Assembly: GCF_020740795.1 (NCBI RefSeq)
Contig: NC_067301.1
Coordinates: 3,286,001 to 3,350,000 of the forward strand
Direction of reading: 5' to 3'
DNA length: 64,000 nt
Source of the DNA: Apus apus
Taxonomy: Eukaryota; Chordata; Aves; Apodiformes; Apodidae
Shown: piece after piece, positions 54,459-64,000 of the stretch
Layout: the number at the start of each line of letters is the position of its first letter
Numbering within the stretch: position 1 is the stretch's first letter
Notes under the pieces: model-generated
Databases searched by the model: none
What the model was told of the DNA's origin: nothing
What the model saw: only the letters and a program-made list of their open reading frames with translations
Made by a program: the position numbers and the translations under genes

Positions 54459-55552
54459 CTATTCAAAAGGTTAAAAAAAAGAGAGAGATGCTGGAGCGAA
54501 AGGGATGAGGATGTGCACAAAGCCACCGGCGCTGTTTTCTTGCCCGCAGCCCAGGTTCTTGTGCGCCAAGTGAAAAAGCAGATAGAGGAGCAACCATCCC
54601 CAGGCCACCAAAAACAAAGCCCGTGGTGACTTACCAGAGGATAGCAGGCAAGGATTCCTCCTTGCCTTTCTCCTAGAGGAAGTGCTCCCTAAATCCAAGC
54701 TCCCTGGCTGGACAATCTGCTAAAGCTCTCCTGCTAACCCAGCCTAGGTGCTGTGCAGCAGGACCCTACACCAGCTCCACTGCTGAGGAGCAGGAGCTGC
54801 TCTTAACAGGAGGGGTGAGGGAGGAAATAAACTTGTGGCTACAGGGGGCTGTTACCGTAAGTACAGGAAACTGAAAGGCTGCTGCAGCACTGAGGCCAAG
54901 TCCTGAAGCAGGTCTGGCCTCCCAGCAAGGCCAACGGCCCCAAAGCTCCCCAGCACCGCGGCAGCTGGTTCCCATTTCAGGCTGAACAAACCCACAGACA
55001 ACTGCAGCATTATTCTGTGAGCAACATCAGGGCTTTGCTCCCCACTTACACCCCCTCCCCAACCATGGCTTATTATAGAACTATTGATTAACTCAAAGCA
55101 GGGGTTTTTGCTTTCAGCCCATACCTCATACTCCCTCTCCCCCTCAAATCCAAGCTCAGAATGGCTGAGCTATTTTGGCATTCTGTTTTTTTTTTAAGAA
55201 ACATAAGAGTTTTATTTCCTACCAAATTGACCCACAGGGAACAATTGCCCACAGAACCTTTTTATTAGGCCCCTCATAAACAGTGAGGGCTGTAAGGAAA
55301 GCAGTAAAGTTGCTCTTATTGTTTTACCATAACAAATGTATGGCTGTGGGTTGGGGAACCTACCCCAGCAGTGACTGACTGTGCACATGCACGTTACTGT
55401 CATCAGCATTTGCATGACACAACCCCCCAGGGAATACAGCAGAACAGCCTGTTCTTGGCATGTGTCAGAAGCTGTTTTCTGATCATTAAATGGCGGGGGG
55501 GGGGCCCCCAACAACCTCGTGGAGATGTTGAGTTTTTAAGTCCAAACAAGAA

Positions 55553-55587
<35 letters not shown>

Positions 55588-58500
55588 GGTGAAGGTGACT
55601 GAAATGGAAGCCACCATGACTTCCAGGTAGAGAAGAGCAAAGCCACGTTGGGAACACAGATCTCCAAAGAGAGAGACTTGGGAGTCAAGTTTTTGAGGGG
55701 AAAAAAAGGTGTTTTGAGAAGACACATCATTCTAAGGGCACAACAGCAAACCAGGCTGTTGAGGAGAAAACAGTGTCAAGAAAGAACCTGAGTAAATCAG
55801 GAGACAAAATTTCTACTTCCAGTGAAAATAGAATGGGGGGGGGGGGAGGGGCAGCACAGCCCATCAGCAAGAACAGACAGCTATGACTAGCAAGAGAGAA
55901 ACTGTTGGAAAAGTCTGTTACTAGCACAGCAGAGAACGGGAAGAGCTGGTCCATTACTCACTGGGGAGGGAAAGTCAACAGCTGATGCTGCGTTAAATGC
56001 ATTTGTACTTCAGGCCTCACTAAAAGAGCCAACTAGTTACAAAGACAACAGCAAAAGGACTTGTTTCCAGTCTAGAACAACAACACAACTGGTTCCCAAG
56101 ATGGCTTTGCCCAGTCATCTAGGTACTTTGGAATTACTGTTTTCATGTTCGACTGATTTGAAACCATCTACCTTGCCTCACCTGTTTACAGCTTTTCTTC
56201 TTTCGTTGGTAGTTGTAGGAACAGCCTGTGTCTTTTCTAGCAGGAGCTGGTCCATTTTAGGAGTTTCCTGCTGGATCCCTGTCATCCCCCCCCCCCATCA
56301 CGTGTCCTGAACTATTGCTTCTGCCCTTGCACACCAAAAACACAGTGTTTTCTTCCTGCAGGAGTCAGGTGACTGGCTCCAGATGAGGGTACACAACACT
56401 CTGGAGGACAAATCAAGCTTTCTTGAAACCAGAATTACAAATAAATAAATAAACAAACAAACAAACAAACAATTATTACTTACTAAATTCTATTCAATAC
56501 ACCTGGTCTAGTGACAGCCCTGTTCCAGCCTAGGGATCACTTCCCAGGATTCCACTTATCCTAAATTGTCCTCCTACCTGTGACCTTATCTTCAGTGCTG
56601 GCCCGAGCTTCAGCCCCATGTTGTTCAGTAAGTGCTCTTCTGTCAGGAGGGGCAGGGTCTCCCCATCAATCGCCTGCTCTCGGAATACCTGGAAGGAACC
56701 AGAACACAGGTCCAGGCTTGGAGATGCCAGTGACACCCTTGATGTGCTCACCTTGCTGCTGCACAGACAGGGGCCCACCTTGAGAGGCATAAACCATCCT
56801 GCATCCACAGCCAGGAGCCAACACGTAACAGGAGACACATGGGGATGTGAGTGAGGCCAGTTTAGATAAAGCAATACATTTATTTCCCTTTTTTTGGTTT
56901 GTTTTTTCTCTTTAATGTTAGTGTGGGGGTGAAACTTTTTCTCTGGGGAACCTCTCCAGGTTGGGCAACCTGAACACCTGACCTCAGTGACCTGAGTGAG
57001 AGGGTGGATTTGAGAAAGAAAAGTCACATGCCCAGGAACCCCACCCCAACTCCAAAAGGGGCAGAAGACAGGAGAAAAGGCTCTAAATTTTGGTAAATCC
57101 TAGGTCACTCACACTTGTGTGGATATTTGGGAAAAACTGATCCAACAGACTTGCCAAAGAGTGAGGCAAATGCAATTGAAAAGGAGGAACTCTCTAGTTC
57201 ATGCGCTTCCTTCTCAAAGCTGCTCATTTCCCAAACAGTCTCCAGGCAAAATACACAAAGAGCTCTGGGCAGCTCGTTCTGCAGGTTAGAGGGATTCATC
57301 TGAAACACTCAGTTGTGCACTTTGTTTTTTCCTCTCCTCCTTTGCCTGCTGGAGGATTACGACCATTCCTAGACCACACCAGCAGCCTGGAACCCACCAC
57401 CATCCTGCTGTTTGAGCCCCAGCTGGGATCCAGCAGGATGAGCCCTCCCAATGGGCTGTTTGAGCACCAGGCCTTTGCTTTCCCCCAACACTTGCAGCAA
57501 CACAGACTAGTAAATATTGCAGTGAACTCCTGCAGTGCCACTGTAAGGACTGAGGTTTCCAGTGGTGCCACTAACCATGGCACGATCCTGCTGGGTCCTG
57601 CCTTGGCCTCTCAGCCAGTTCCTGTGCACAAAACAGGCCCTTGTCCCTCTCCCTGTTCACTGAGTGAAGCAGAACCTGGGGATGGGCACACATACAGAAA
57701 TGACAGCAGAGATGCCACTGTCATAAAATGGCAGTTTCCTGTGGTCACACCCTAATACACCCAGCCATGCAAAACGACACCATTTCACCACATTCTTTAG
57801 GACAGAAAGAAAAACAACTGGTTTGCCTCTATTTATTTCAAATTACAGAGTCATGCAAGAGTTTTCCACCTAGTATCTACCATGCTACAAAGGTTAAGAT
57901 CTGGATACGTGGTCTTATTGCTCCATTCTTCATCACAGAGCAGGGCTGTACTTACACCAGCCTCCCCTGGGTGTTTACTCAGGACATACAGGTTTGATAC
58001 CTTAAGAGTAAACTGCCATCATTTGGGAATTTCACCAGCAGGTTCCCCCTTGGTTCTGGGGGTGGCTGTCAGATCTTTGCTTTTCCTTACCAAACCACAC
58101 ATCCACTCTACAGCATTTTCACACTCATGCTGGATGCTCACCCAAATGAACTGTCCGTGGGGCCTGATCCTGCTCTCTGTCCATGCAGCAGCTTGTGCAC
58201 AGGATTCTTAGCACTGAACACTGGCAAGGGACAGGGGGGCTCAGTTTCCTCTAACGGCCTCTTTTTGAGCTCAGAGCCATCCCCTTGGAGCCTGGCTAGG
58301 GCTGCTAGAGCCAAGGCAGCTGAGCTGCTGCAAGGGATTTTTACTGCTGGACTCCATCAGCAAAGCTGCTCATGACTGCAGCACATGTTTCTGCTCTTTG
58401 ACCTAGGGAAACTTACTATACCAATTTCTTTTCCTTCCTCTGGAGCCGATGTGGCCGGAAGCCAAAAAGCCTCCCTTTGCTGGGCACTAAAACCATCCAC

Positions 58501-61106
58501 AAAGAGCCTTAAAGCTTGAGAAAAGCATCTCCCTTGGGTGTCCCACAGGCCTGGGTCCACTGCAGGGACAAAGCTGAATATTGTCAAGGGCTGAAATGGG
58601 GAGTGGAAGCTTTTGTTTCTGCTAAAGTCTTCTTGTTTGTCTGAAACATGTTTCTAAATGCACAGCACACCACCAAACTCTTGCTGGCTTTTCCTGGCAG
58701 GAAAAGCCTGCCGACCAGTGCCAGACCTCCCCAGCAGCTGCGGTTTTGGAGAACACAGACAGCTCTGCAGTTTGGAGCCGTGGAGCTGGGTCACCCTTGA
58801 ACACTGGCATTTTCACACAGTAAAAAACCTGTTAAGTGTGTAACCGGAGGGCTTAAAAACACACCATCCCTCAAGGCAGGCACCCCCTACATAATGCAAC
58901 AGGAGGCTGTTTACAGCAGCTCCCATTATCGTAAAACATTTTGTTTGCAATGCACTGAGAAGATTGCTGACCCTTTGTCTCAGAGAGCTATCGATTTCTT
59001 CCCCACTGGTAAACCAGGAGCTGGCATGGAAGGTGTAAATGGCTGGTCCTTCTGCGAGGTGGCTGTGTTAACGATTTCTGCACATTTCCTACTGGCCTAA
59101 TTCGGAAGGTTCCAGGCAGCTCTGATCTTCATTCTCCAGCTCAGGAATGCAGACAAACTGCAATGCTACCAGTGCAAGAGCAGGCTGGTTGGGGTGGGGG
59201 GGAGCAGAGAACCTGAGTAGCTCTGGATTTTTGTTTTAGAGCCTTTTGTTCGAGATCTCTTCAACAGATAGTGCACCCCTTGCAGACCTGCTGCTTCCCC
59301 CTCCCATCAATGCCCATCCATCCCCCAGCTTTTGTTAATCAGTGCCCTACCTCCCTCTGTCCACTACCAGAAACAGACCTTTCTCCCTGTCACACACCCA
59401 GTCACCCTGATTCCACTCCCAAATCTCTGTCATTCCTCCTGGAGAACATGATATGTACCCCACCTTCCTAACAAACATTCTCCTTCCTAAATACAGTCTC
59501 TCCCACACATACAACGGCTGTTTGCTCCAACAAAGCACTGGTTTTACTGGTGGTTTTAACAAGCATGTTGTGATGGGATTAAAACATCATGGTTAGGGGG
59601 CAAGGAAGGACAGACTTGGGGTTGAAAGCACAATATCCCATCACCTGAGCAAGGGGAAGGTGTGGTGCAATTCCAGGTTTCCATAAAGCAAAGCCTGACT
59701 CCCAGCTTCCCTCTGGGGGATGCAAAAGCCCTCACCTTCCCCCAGTGGCACACTACCAAACCAGTGTAACCTCCAGGGACTCACTGGCCCCAGCAGCAGT
59801 GGGGTGCTCAGCTTTACTCTTCCCAAAATGGCTGGGGGCAGGAAAGAGTTCTGGGAGAAGGACACCTGCCTAACACAATGAACAGAGAGAGAGACAGCAA
59901 GGGCCTGAGAGAGGAAGGAGGCAGATTTTTAGAAATCCACTTTCAGCCAGGCTGGATGCCCAAGCACAGCTTTTCACTCCCCAGCTGTCAGTCAGGGAAG
60001 CTCTGCTCTTGAAGCAGCATGTCCGGAAAGCTCAATTCCCACTATCCTTCCTCCCTTCCAAGACCTCTTCTCAGCCTAGTATGTCTCTCTGCTCAAAGGC
60101 TGGATTGTCCTGAACTTTGGCCCTTTGCCTCTCTATCTGCTGCTCGCAGTCCCTCCCGTCCAAGCACCCTGTATCCTCTTCACAAGGCTGCCCCAGACAG
60201 CTCAGGAATCCGTGCCTGCGCAGTCGGGGCGCTCTCTCAATGGGGCATTTGTGACGGGCTCCAGCAGATGCAGAAGCCAAAAACACAGGGTTGTTTTTTG
60301 TATTGCACCTCACGACCTCCCACTGAGCAGGCTTTATAAGCACCTCTTACCAATGGATGTGTCAGCTCTGCTATAACGAGCTTAAAAATCAGTCACCATC
60401 ACTCTACAGGGTAAGCATGGAGGTTACTGGGGCCCTCTGCAGGGAGGGGCTCTCACAGCCCTGCTCTGCCCCCAGGACAATGCAGCACCTCCTGCCAGGC
60501 TGGCTGGTAGCATGAGCTGCCCACCCCAATCCAGAGATTACCTGACAGCCCATCCCTCACTACAGCTGCTCCACACAAAGCCACCACTGTGTTCAGCAAC
60601 AGAGCACAGGGCAGCTTCTAAAAGCATGAGCTAGGCAGTAAGAGGTAAGTGACACTAAGAGCCACTAACCATAATCAATGCTGCAACTCAGATATTCATT
60701 CCTAACCTTGGCCCGACTCCCATCCTGTCCCACTGGACTCTCTCCTTATAGCCATCCATCTGCAAGGCCCATCACACACCACCTCAGGGTCTCCACTGGC
60801 AGCAAGCAGCTATTTAGCAAAAAAACAAAAAAGCTTCAGGCCCTGCAGGGCTCTGAGATATCCCTTCTCCTAGGATGGACAGTACAAGTATAACAGGCAC
60901 AGATGGGAGGAAGAGAACAGGGGTTTGTTTGCAGGGAGGACACTCCTCCCATGATGGTCTTGAGGCTGTGAAGGGATTTACCTGAGTGTACTCGGTGCAG
61001 CCAGACAAGTTGGACACGAAGCTGCAGACATCCTCCACCGTCCATTTGCTGATGTCTTCCAGCGCTGGGCTTTCCTCGCCATCCAGAAACAGACCTCCCA
61101 TGGTGC
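54213..61106 (-). CDS. SAMD11: SAMD11, last three coding exons (partial gene)
   Basis: Sterile-alpha-motif protein related to SAMD7 and zebrafish mr-s. In mammals it is expressed in retina, where it works with SAMD7 and polycomb (PRC1) components to silence non-rod genes. Reading the minus strand, exons 61106-60982, 56688-56578 and 54458-54213 join in phase. They give DISKWTVEDVCSFVSNLSGC, VFREQAIDGETLPLLTEEHL, NNMGLKLGPALKIRSQ, and VAKRVGRVLYMAGFPMAFPL running on to SPKQENG and a TAA stop. The first two segments form one SAM domain and the last is the characteristic SAMD11 C-terminus. The N-terminal two-thirds of the protein is not in the window; no upstream exon was found between 61107 and 64000, so that intron runs off the end. 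Its 3' end faces that of NOC2L, as in human. Confidence 0.95.
55553..55586 (+). repeat. uninterrupted run of 34 G
   Basis: Thirty-four consecutive Gs in the last SAMD11 intron, with a shorter G run at 55494-55504 nearby. Homopolymer length in an assembly is unreliable, so the exact count may be wrong. Confidence 0.85.
56439..56471 (+). repeat. AAAT/AAAC tetranucleotide microsatellite
   Basis: Compound run of about three AAAT and five AAAC units, in the last SAMD11 intron just 3' of the SAM exon. Confidence 0.9.
56578..56688 (-). CDS. SAMD11: SAMD11 exon with second half of SAM domain
   Basis: Minus-strand acceptor tggttccttccag, donor gtaggaggac, 37 codons in phase 0. It encodes VFREQAIDGETLPLLTEEHL and then LNNMGLKLGPALKIRSQ. 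These are the SAM-domain helices 3-5 with the signature IDG--LL-LTEEHL--MGLKLGPALKI. Confidence 0.97.
56689..60981 (-). other. SAMD11 intron between the two SAM exons
   Basis: 4.3 kb of unique sequence splitting the SAM domain. No recognised transposon, exon or RNA gene. Confidence 0.6.
60982..61106 (-). CDS. SAMD11: SAMD11 exon with first half of SAM domain
   Basis: Minus-strand acceptor ttggagttgtttggag-like pyrimidine side followed by aatccag, donor gtaaatccc. 125 nt: two bases complete a Gly codon, then TMGGLFLDGEESPALED, ISKWTVEDVCSFV and LSGCTEYTQ. The Gly split codon matches the human order (HTG then AVGGLSMDGEE). The internal ATG at 61101 is inside the exon and is not the protein start. 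Confidence 0.95.
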
Positions 61107-62079
61107 CTGGATTGTTTGGAGTTGGGGGGGGGGGAGGAGGAAGGAGGGGGAGGAGAAAGAAACATAAATCATTAAAATCCCACATGGACAACAACTAGCC
61201 TGCAATCTGAATATTTTTCTCTAGCCACACATTCATCTTTAATGACCTGTCAATTAAAGCACTGGGCAGGGTCAATTCATAGGCCTCTTCCTCCTGGAGG
61301 TCCCCAGCTTAGAAAGGGGGGCAGGGGAGAGGAAAAATCCGAGCTAATGCATTTCATGTGTTTAATGTTCTTCAGCTGTAGGGAAGAACTAGGGGGAGGG
61401 GAGAGAAAAGAAGAAACCCTGAAGGAGTATTTCTCCACATGCACCGCAAAGCGGAAAAGTCTGCCTGCCCTGTGGGCTTCTTTCCCCCAACCCTTCTCCT
61501 GGCTACGTGCTCCGAATGATAAGGGGCCCCAGCAGCTCTCCCTGGTGGCCTCTGCCTTGCTGGAGCGTGAATCACTGGAGAACATCTTTCTCTTTTTCAA
61601 AGTGTTCATTTTCAATCCACCCCAGCCTGAAAATATCCATCGGATGGGTTTGCTCCAACAGAGCCACCACCTCGGAGAGCACTGCCCTTGCTCTGCCGCA
61701 GGAGCCGGGCACCTCTGCCTGCCCCGTGTGCAGGGTGAGAGGGCAACCCCTGCCAGCCCTCACCACACTCTGCAGACAGACAGACAGCACAGCTCTGCAG
61801 ACAGACAGCACAGCTCAGCTCCAGCCCGTATGTCAATTCTCCGCAACGCAACAGTGGTTCAGGTCCCAGCCCTGTCAGCACAGGCGAAGGTGATGGGCTC
61901 CAAAAGGGCAGAGGAGCCCCCCTGGGGCTGGTGCCTGACAGCACAGGACATGCACATGGGGAGGGAACCCAACTGGAGCCCAAGGAGGAGCTGGAGGAGA
62001 GGCACTGAGAATCAGAAATGGCAAGAGAAATGCCAGCCAGGTAACTTGTAGCTACTCTAGTGTGTAAAAGGAAAAAACA

Positions 62080-62410
62080 CAGAAACAAGTTAGGAAAAAA
62101 CTTAGTTCCAGAAAACGCCACTTCAGGAAAAACAAAGTATTATTAGCACTGGTAACCTGTGGAACTCACTGCTGCATGACAGCACTGAGACCCAGAGCTC
62201 AAGAGGACATTTACAGGGACATGAACACCCATGATTATAGAGGGTAGAGAAACAGTTTATGAGGGGTATAAACCATTATGCATCGGGGCACGAAGCAATG
62301 AATCACCAGGAAAAATATTTCTCCCAGGGGTCTATCATGACAAAATGATCTGTTCTGTGGGCTTGAGGCTTTTCTCTGAGGCACCTGATCAGCACCACTG
62401 GGGCAACCCC
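62080..62410 (+). mobile_element. old L3/CR1-like LINE 3' fragment
   Basis: Degraded plus-strand match to the ancient amniote L3/CR1 tail: ctgtggaactcactgctgca, cactgagacccagagctca, tatgaggggtataaaccatt, tgcatcggggcacgaagca and a final tctgaggcacctgatc. Recognised from the order of remembered consensus phrases; divergence is high, so the borders are approximate. Confidence 0.65.
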
Positions 62411-62905
62411 TTGCTGTGACTTCTCTGCTCCCATCCACAGCAGGTCAGGTAGCACTTCTGCAAGTAATGACAAGATCAAGTGGGATGCAGCACAAGCACG
62501 GTGGGAAGGACAAGCCCAGAGGAGGAGTGGCCAGTTCCCTGGGGAACGAGCCAGGCCAGAGGCACAGAGCAAGTCAACAGCAAAGCCACACACTGAGTCT
62601 CCACTAACTAGTTGGCAAAGCCACTAGCACGGTCCAAGGTTACAGGAAAAGGACAGGATTTACAGAGGAAGTTATCATGCCAATAAGATGCTTTTAAAAC
62701 AACAGCCATCTGCACAAGCAGCAGTCAGACACTATGTAATCATTTCCACTACATTTCCGCTCCCAACTTCCCGCTTCCCTTCCCAGCCTCACCCTGTGCT
62801 TAGGGCCACAGGCAGCACTGCCCATCTGCAGCCCACACACCCTCTGGTCTGCTCATGTCCACGTCCCCGTGCAGCAGCGGGACCAGGGCCACTGGCCTCC
62901 CACGG

Positions 62906-63018
62906 CAGGGCCATGGCTCTCCTGGCACACACCACCCACTGCAAACAGACCAGTGCCCACTGCAGGGCCATGGCTCTCTGGCACACACCACCCACTGCAA
63001 ACAGACCAGTGCCAGCTC
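62906..63018 (+). repeat. 57-bp tandem duplication
   Basis: Two adjacent near-identical copies (62906-62962 and 62963-63018), each starting CAGGGCCATGGCTCTC and ending with CAAACAGACCAGTGCC plus a few bases. They differ mainly by one C deletion, so the event is recent. Confidence 0.92.
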
Positions 63019-64000
63019 CAGATGCAGAGCATCTTGGCTGGAGCCACTGGGACAGAGACAGGAGCCCTTCAATGCCTGCTGCCCCTGCCAGCTCTCCCTG
63101 TCCTTCCAGACTAGGGACAGGGCTGTCCCTCTCTCCCTATGCCTCATGGACTCGGGCACACCTTTGCAGGTCCCTTTGCCAGCACTTCTTACCAGCCCGA
63201 GATCCTCAGGGCTCTCACTATGGACAACAACCAGACTTTTCTCACCCCCTTCATATCCCTGGTCTCCACCACAACCTTCCTTCTTGCCAGCACAGTGTGC
63301 AAGTACCAGGTTTGCAAGGTGCTCTGCTGTCTGCTCCCCAGGACAGCCTTGCCTGGCATGGAGAGCTTGTCCCCTGCCTCACCACCCCATGCCTTGCTGG
63401 AGGCCAGGCAGCTCCTCACTCCCCTCACACCCCTGCTTCTTCCAGCTAGAAAACGCTTCAAACACTTTTGTGTGCCTGATAAAAGCTGCAGAGAAAACAA
63501 CCAGCTTTGCTGTGAGCTGGGCACCTGTCCGTGTGGGAGATGGAGACAGAGGCCACTGCCAAGGAGCCAGCCATCACTTCCCTTCCCCTCACCACCCCCA
63601 GCTACCAGACAGACAGATGGACACGAGCCCTCATTCTCATTCCTACTGCGTTCCATTTTCCAGGAGACAAACTCCCAGCTGCTTACGTTAAAACTCACAA
63701 AACACCCAAGTGGCCGAGGGCCTTTTTTCCCTTTTTTTTTTTTTTTTTTTTTTTTGGCTGTTTCAGAGAAGGGTTTTTCTTTCTTGGGGTGGGGGATAAT
63801 TCTCTTTCTCCTTTTTGGAAGAGTGGCTTGGTAAATAGAGGAAGTTAAATTGAACTCAATTATTCCAGGCACAGTCAATGCTCGGGCGAGACACCTCCAT
63901 CTGCAGCCAGAGCAAGCGTCTCTGAGGGGATCTGACTGTAACAGCCAACTGCTTTAAAATTAGGTACTTCCTTATTCCAAAAGCAAGCCAAAGACTGAAC

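Larger units (their letters stand above)
54459..56577 (-). other. last SAMD11 intron
   Basis: Contains the 34-G run, a G run at 55835-55844, a C run at 56287-56295 and the AAAT/AAAC microsatellite; no other feature seen. Confidence 0.7.
61107..64000 (-). other. SAMD11 intron running off the window
   Basis: No upstream SAMD11 exon is recognised. It holds a G run next to the acceptor (61127-61135), a CAGA-rich patch (61773-61812), the old LINE fragment, the 57-bp duplication and a run of 24 T (63732-63755). Open frames of 230-280 codons at 61242-62051 and 62688-63834 are low-complexity Pro/Ser/His-rich and overlapping, and are not supported as genes. Confidence 0.6.

Noticed and set aside
61099-61101. 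In-frame ATG as start of SAMD11
   Set aside because: It lies three codon positions into an internal exon with a good acceptor; the protein continues upstream in orthologs.
61242-62051. 269-codon plus-strand frame in a SAMD11 intron
   Set aside because: Low-complexity composition, no homology recognised, overlaps an intron of a secure gene.
62688-63834. Three overlapping plus-strand frames of 231-278 codons
   Set aside because: Stop-poor, C-rich sequence with a tandem duplication; mutually overlapping frames cannot all be real and none has a recognisable domain.

Overview
The window looks like bird nuclear DNA: compact introns, CR1 LINEs in several states of decay, no SINE or Alu-type repeats, and two vertebrate genes in the tail-to-tail order known from mammalian 1p36.33 (NOC2L and SAMD11). 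The exact species and chromosome cannot be read from the sequence. The CpG-rich, G-rich minisatellite character of the 5' part would fit an avian microchromosome.

Layout. 1-6,880 is upstream DNA with no gene I can name. It holds a conserved-looking AT-rich block (about 955-1,175) and one weak minus-strand terminal-exon candidate (5,255-5,500). 6,880-7,190 is GC-rich. 7,201-8,040 is a perfect-register decamer minisatellite: 84 units of 10 bp with no indel. 8,050-8,900 is the CpG island and promoter of NOC2L.

NOC2L (+ strand, start codon 8,541, stop codon 50,643-50,645) is complete. It has 19 coding exons, all with GT-AG junctions and consistent phases, giving 769 aa, or 788 aa if an upstream in-frame acceptor of exon 3 is used. 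The product is the nucleolar Noc2-family protein, which acts in 60S ribosome assembly and, in mammals, as an inhibitor of histone acetylation. Its introns carry CR1 copies: two antisense copies bracket exon 10, a composite sense copy lies in intron 12, an antisense tail in intron 14 and a sense tail in intron 18. A few non-repeat intronic blocks look like conserved regulatory elements.

The two genes converge over 50,646-54,212, which contains the NOC2L 3' UTR with an AATAAA, about 1.7 kb of unassigned sequence, and the homopolymer-rich probable 3' UTR of SAMD11. SAMD11 (minus strand) is partial. Only its last three coding exons are in the window (61,106-60,982, 56,688-56,578 and 54,458-54,213), covering the SAM domain and the C-terminus. 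The rest lies beyond 64,000. Its introns hold a run of 34 Gs, several microsatellites, an old L3/CR1-like LINE tail and a 57-bp tandem duplication.

No CRISPR, operon, prophage or other prokaryotic feature is present. I found no new multi-gene system. The most unusual structure is the indel-free decamer array and the G-quadruplex-prone block directly upstream of the NOC2L start.
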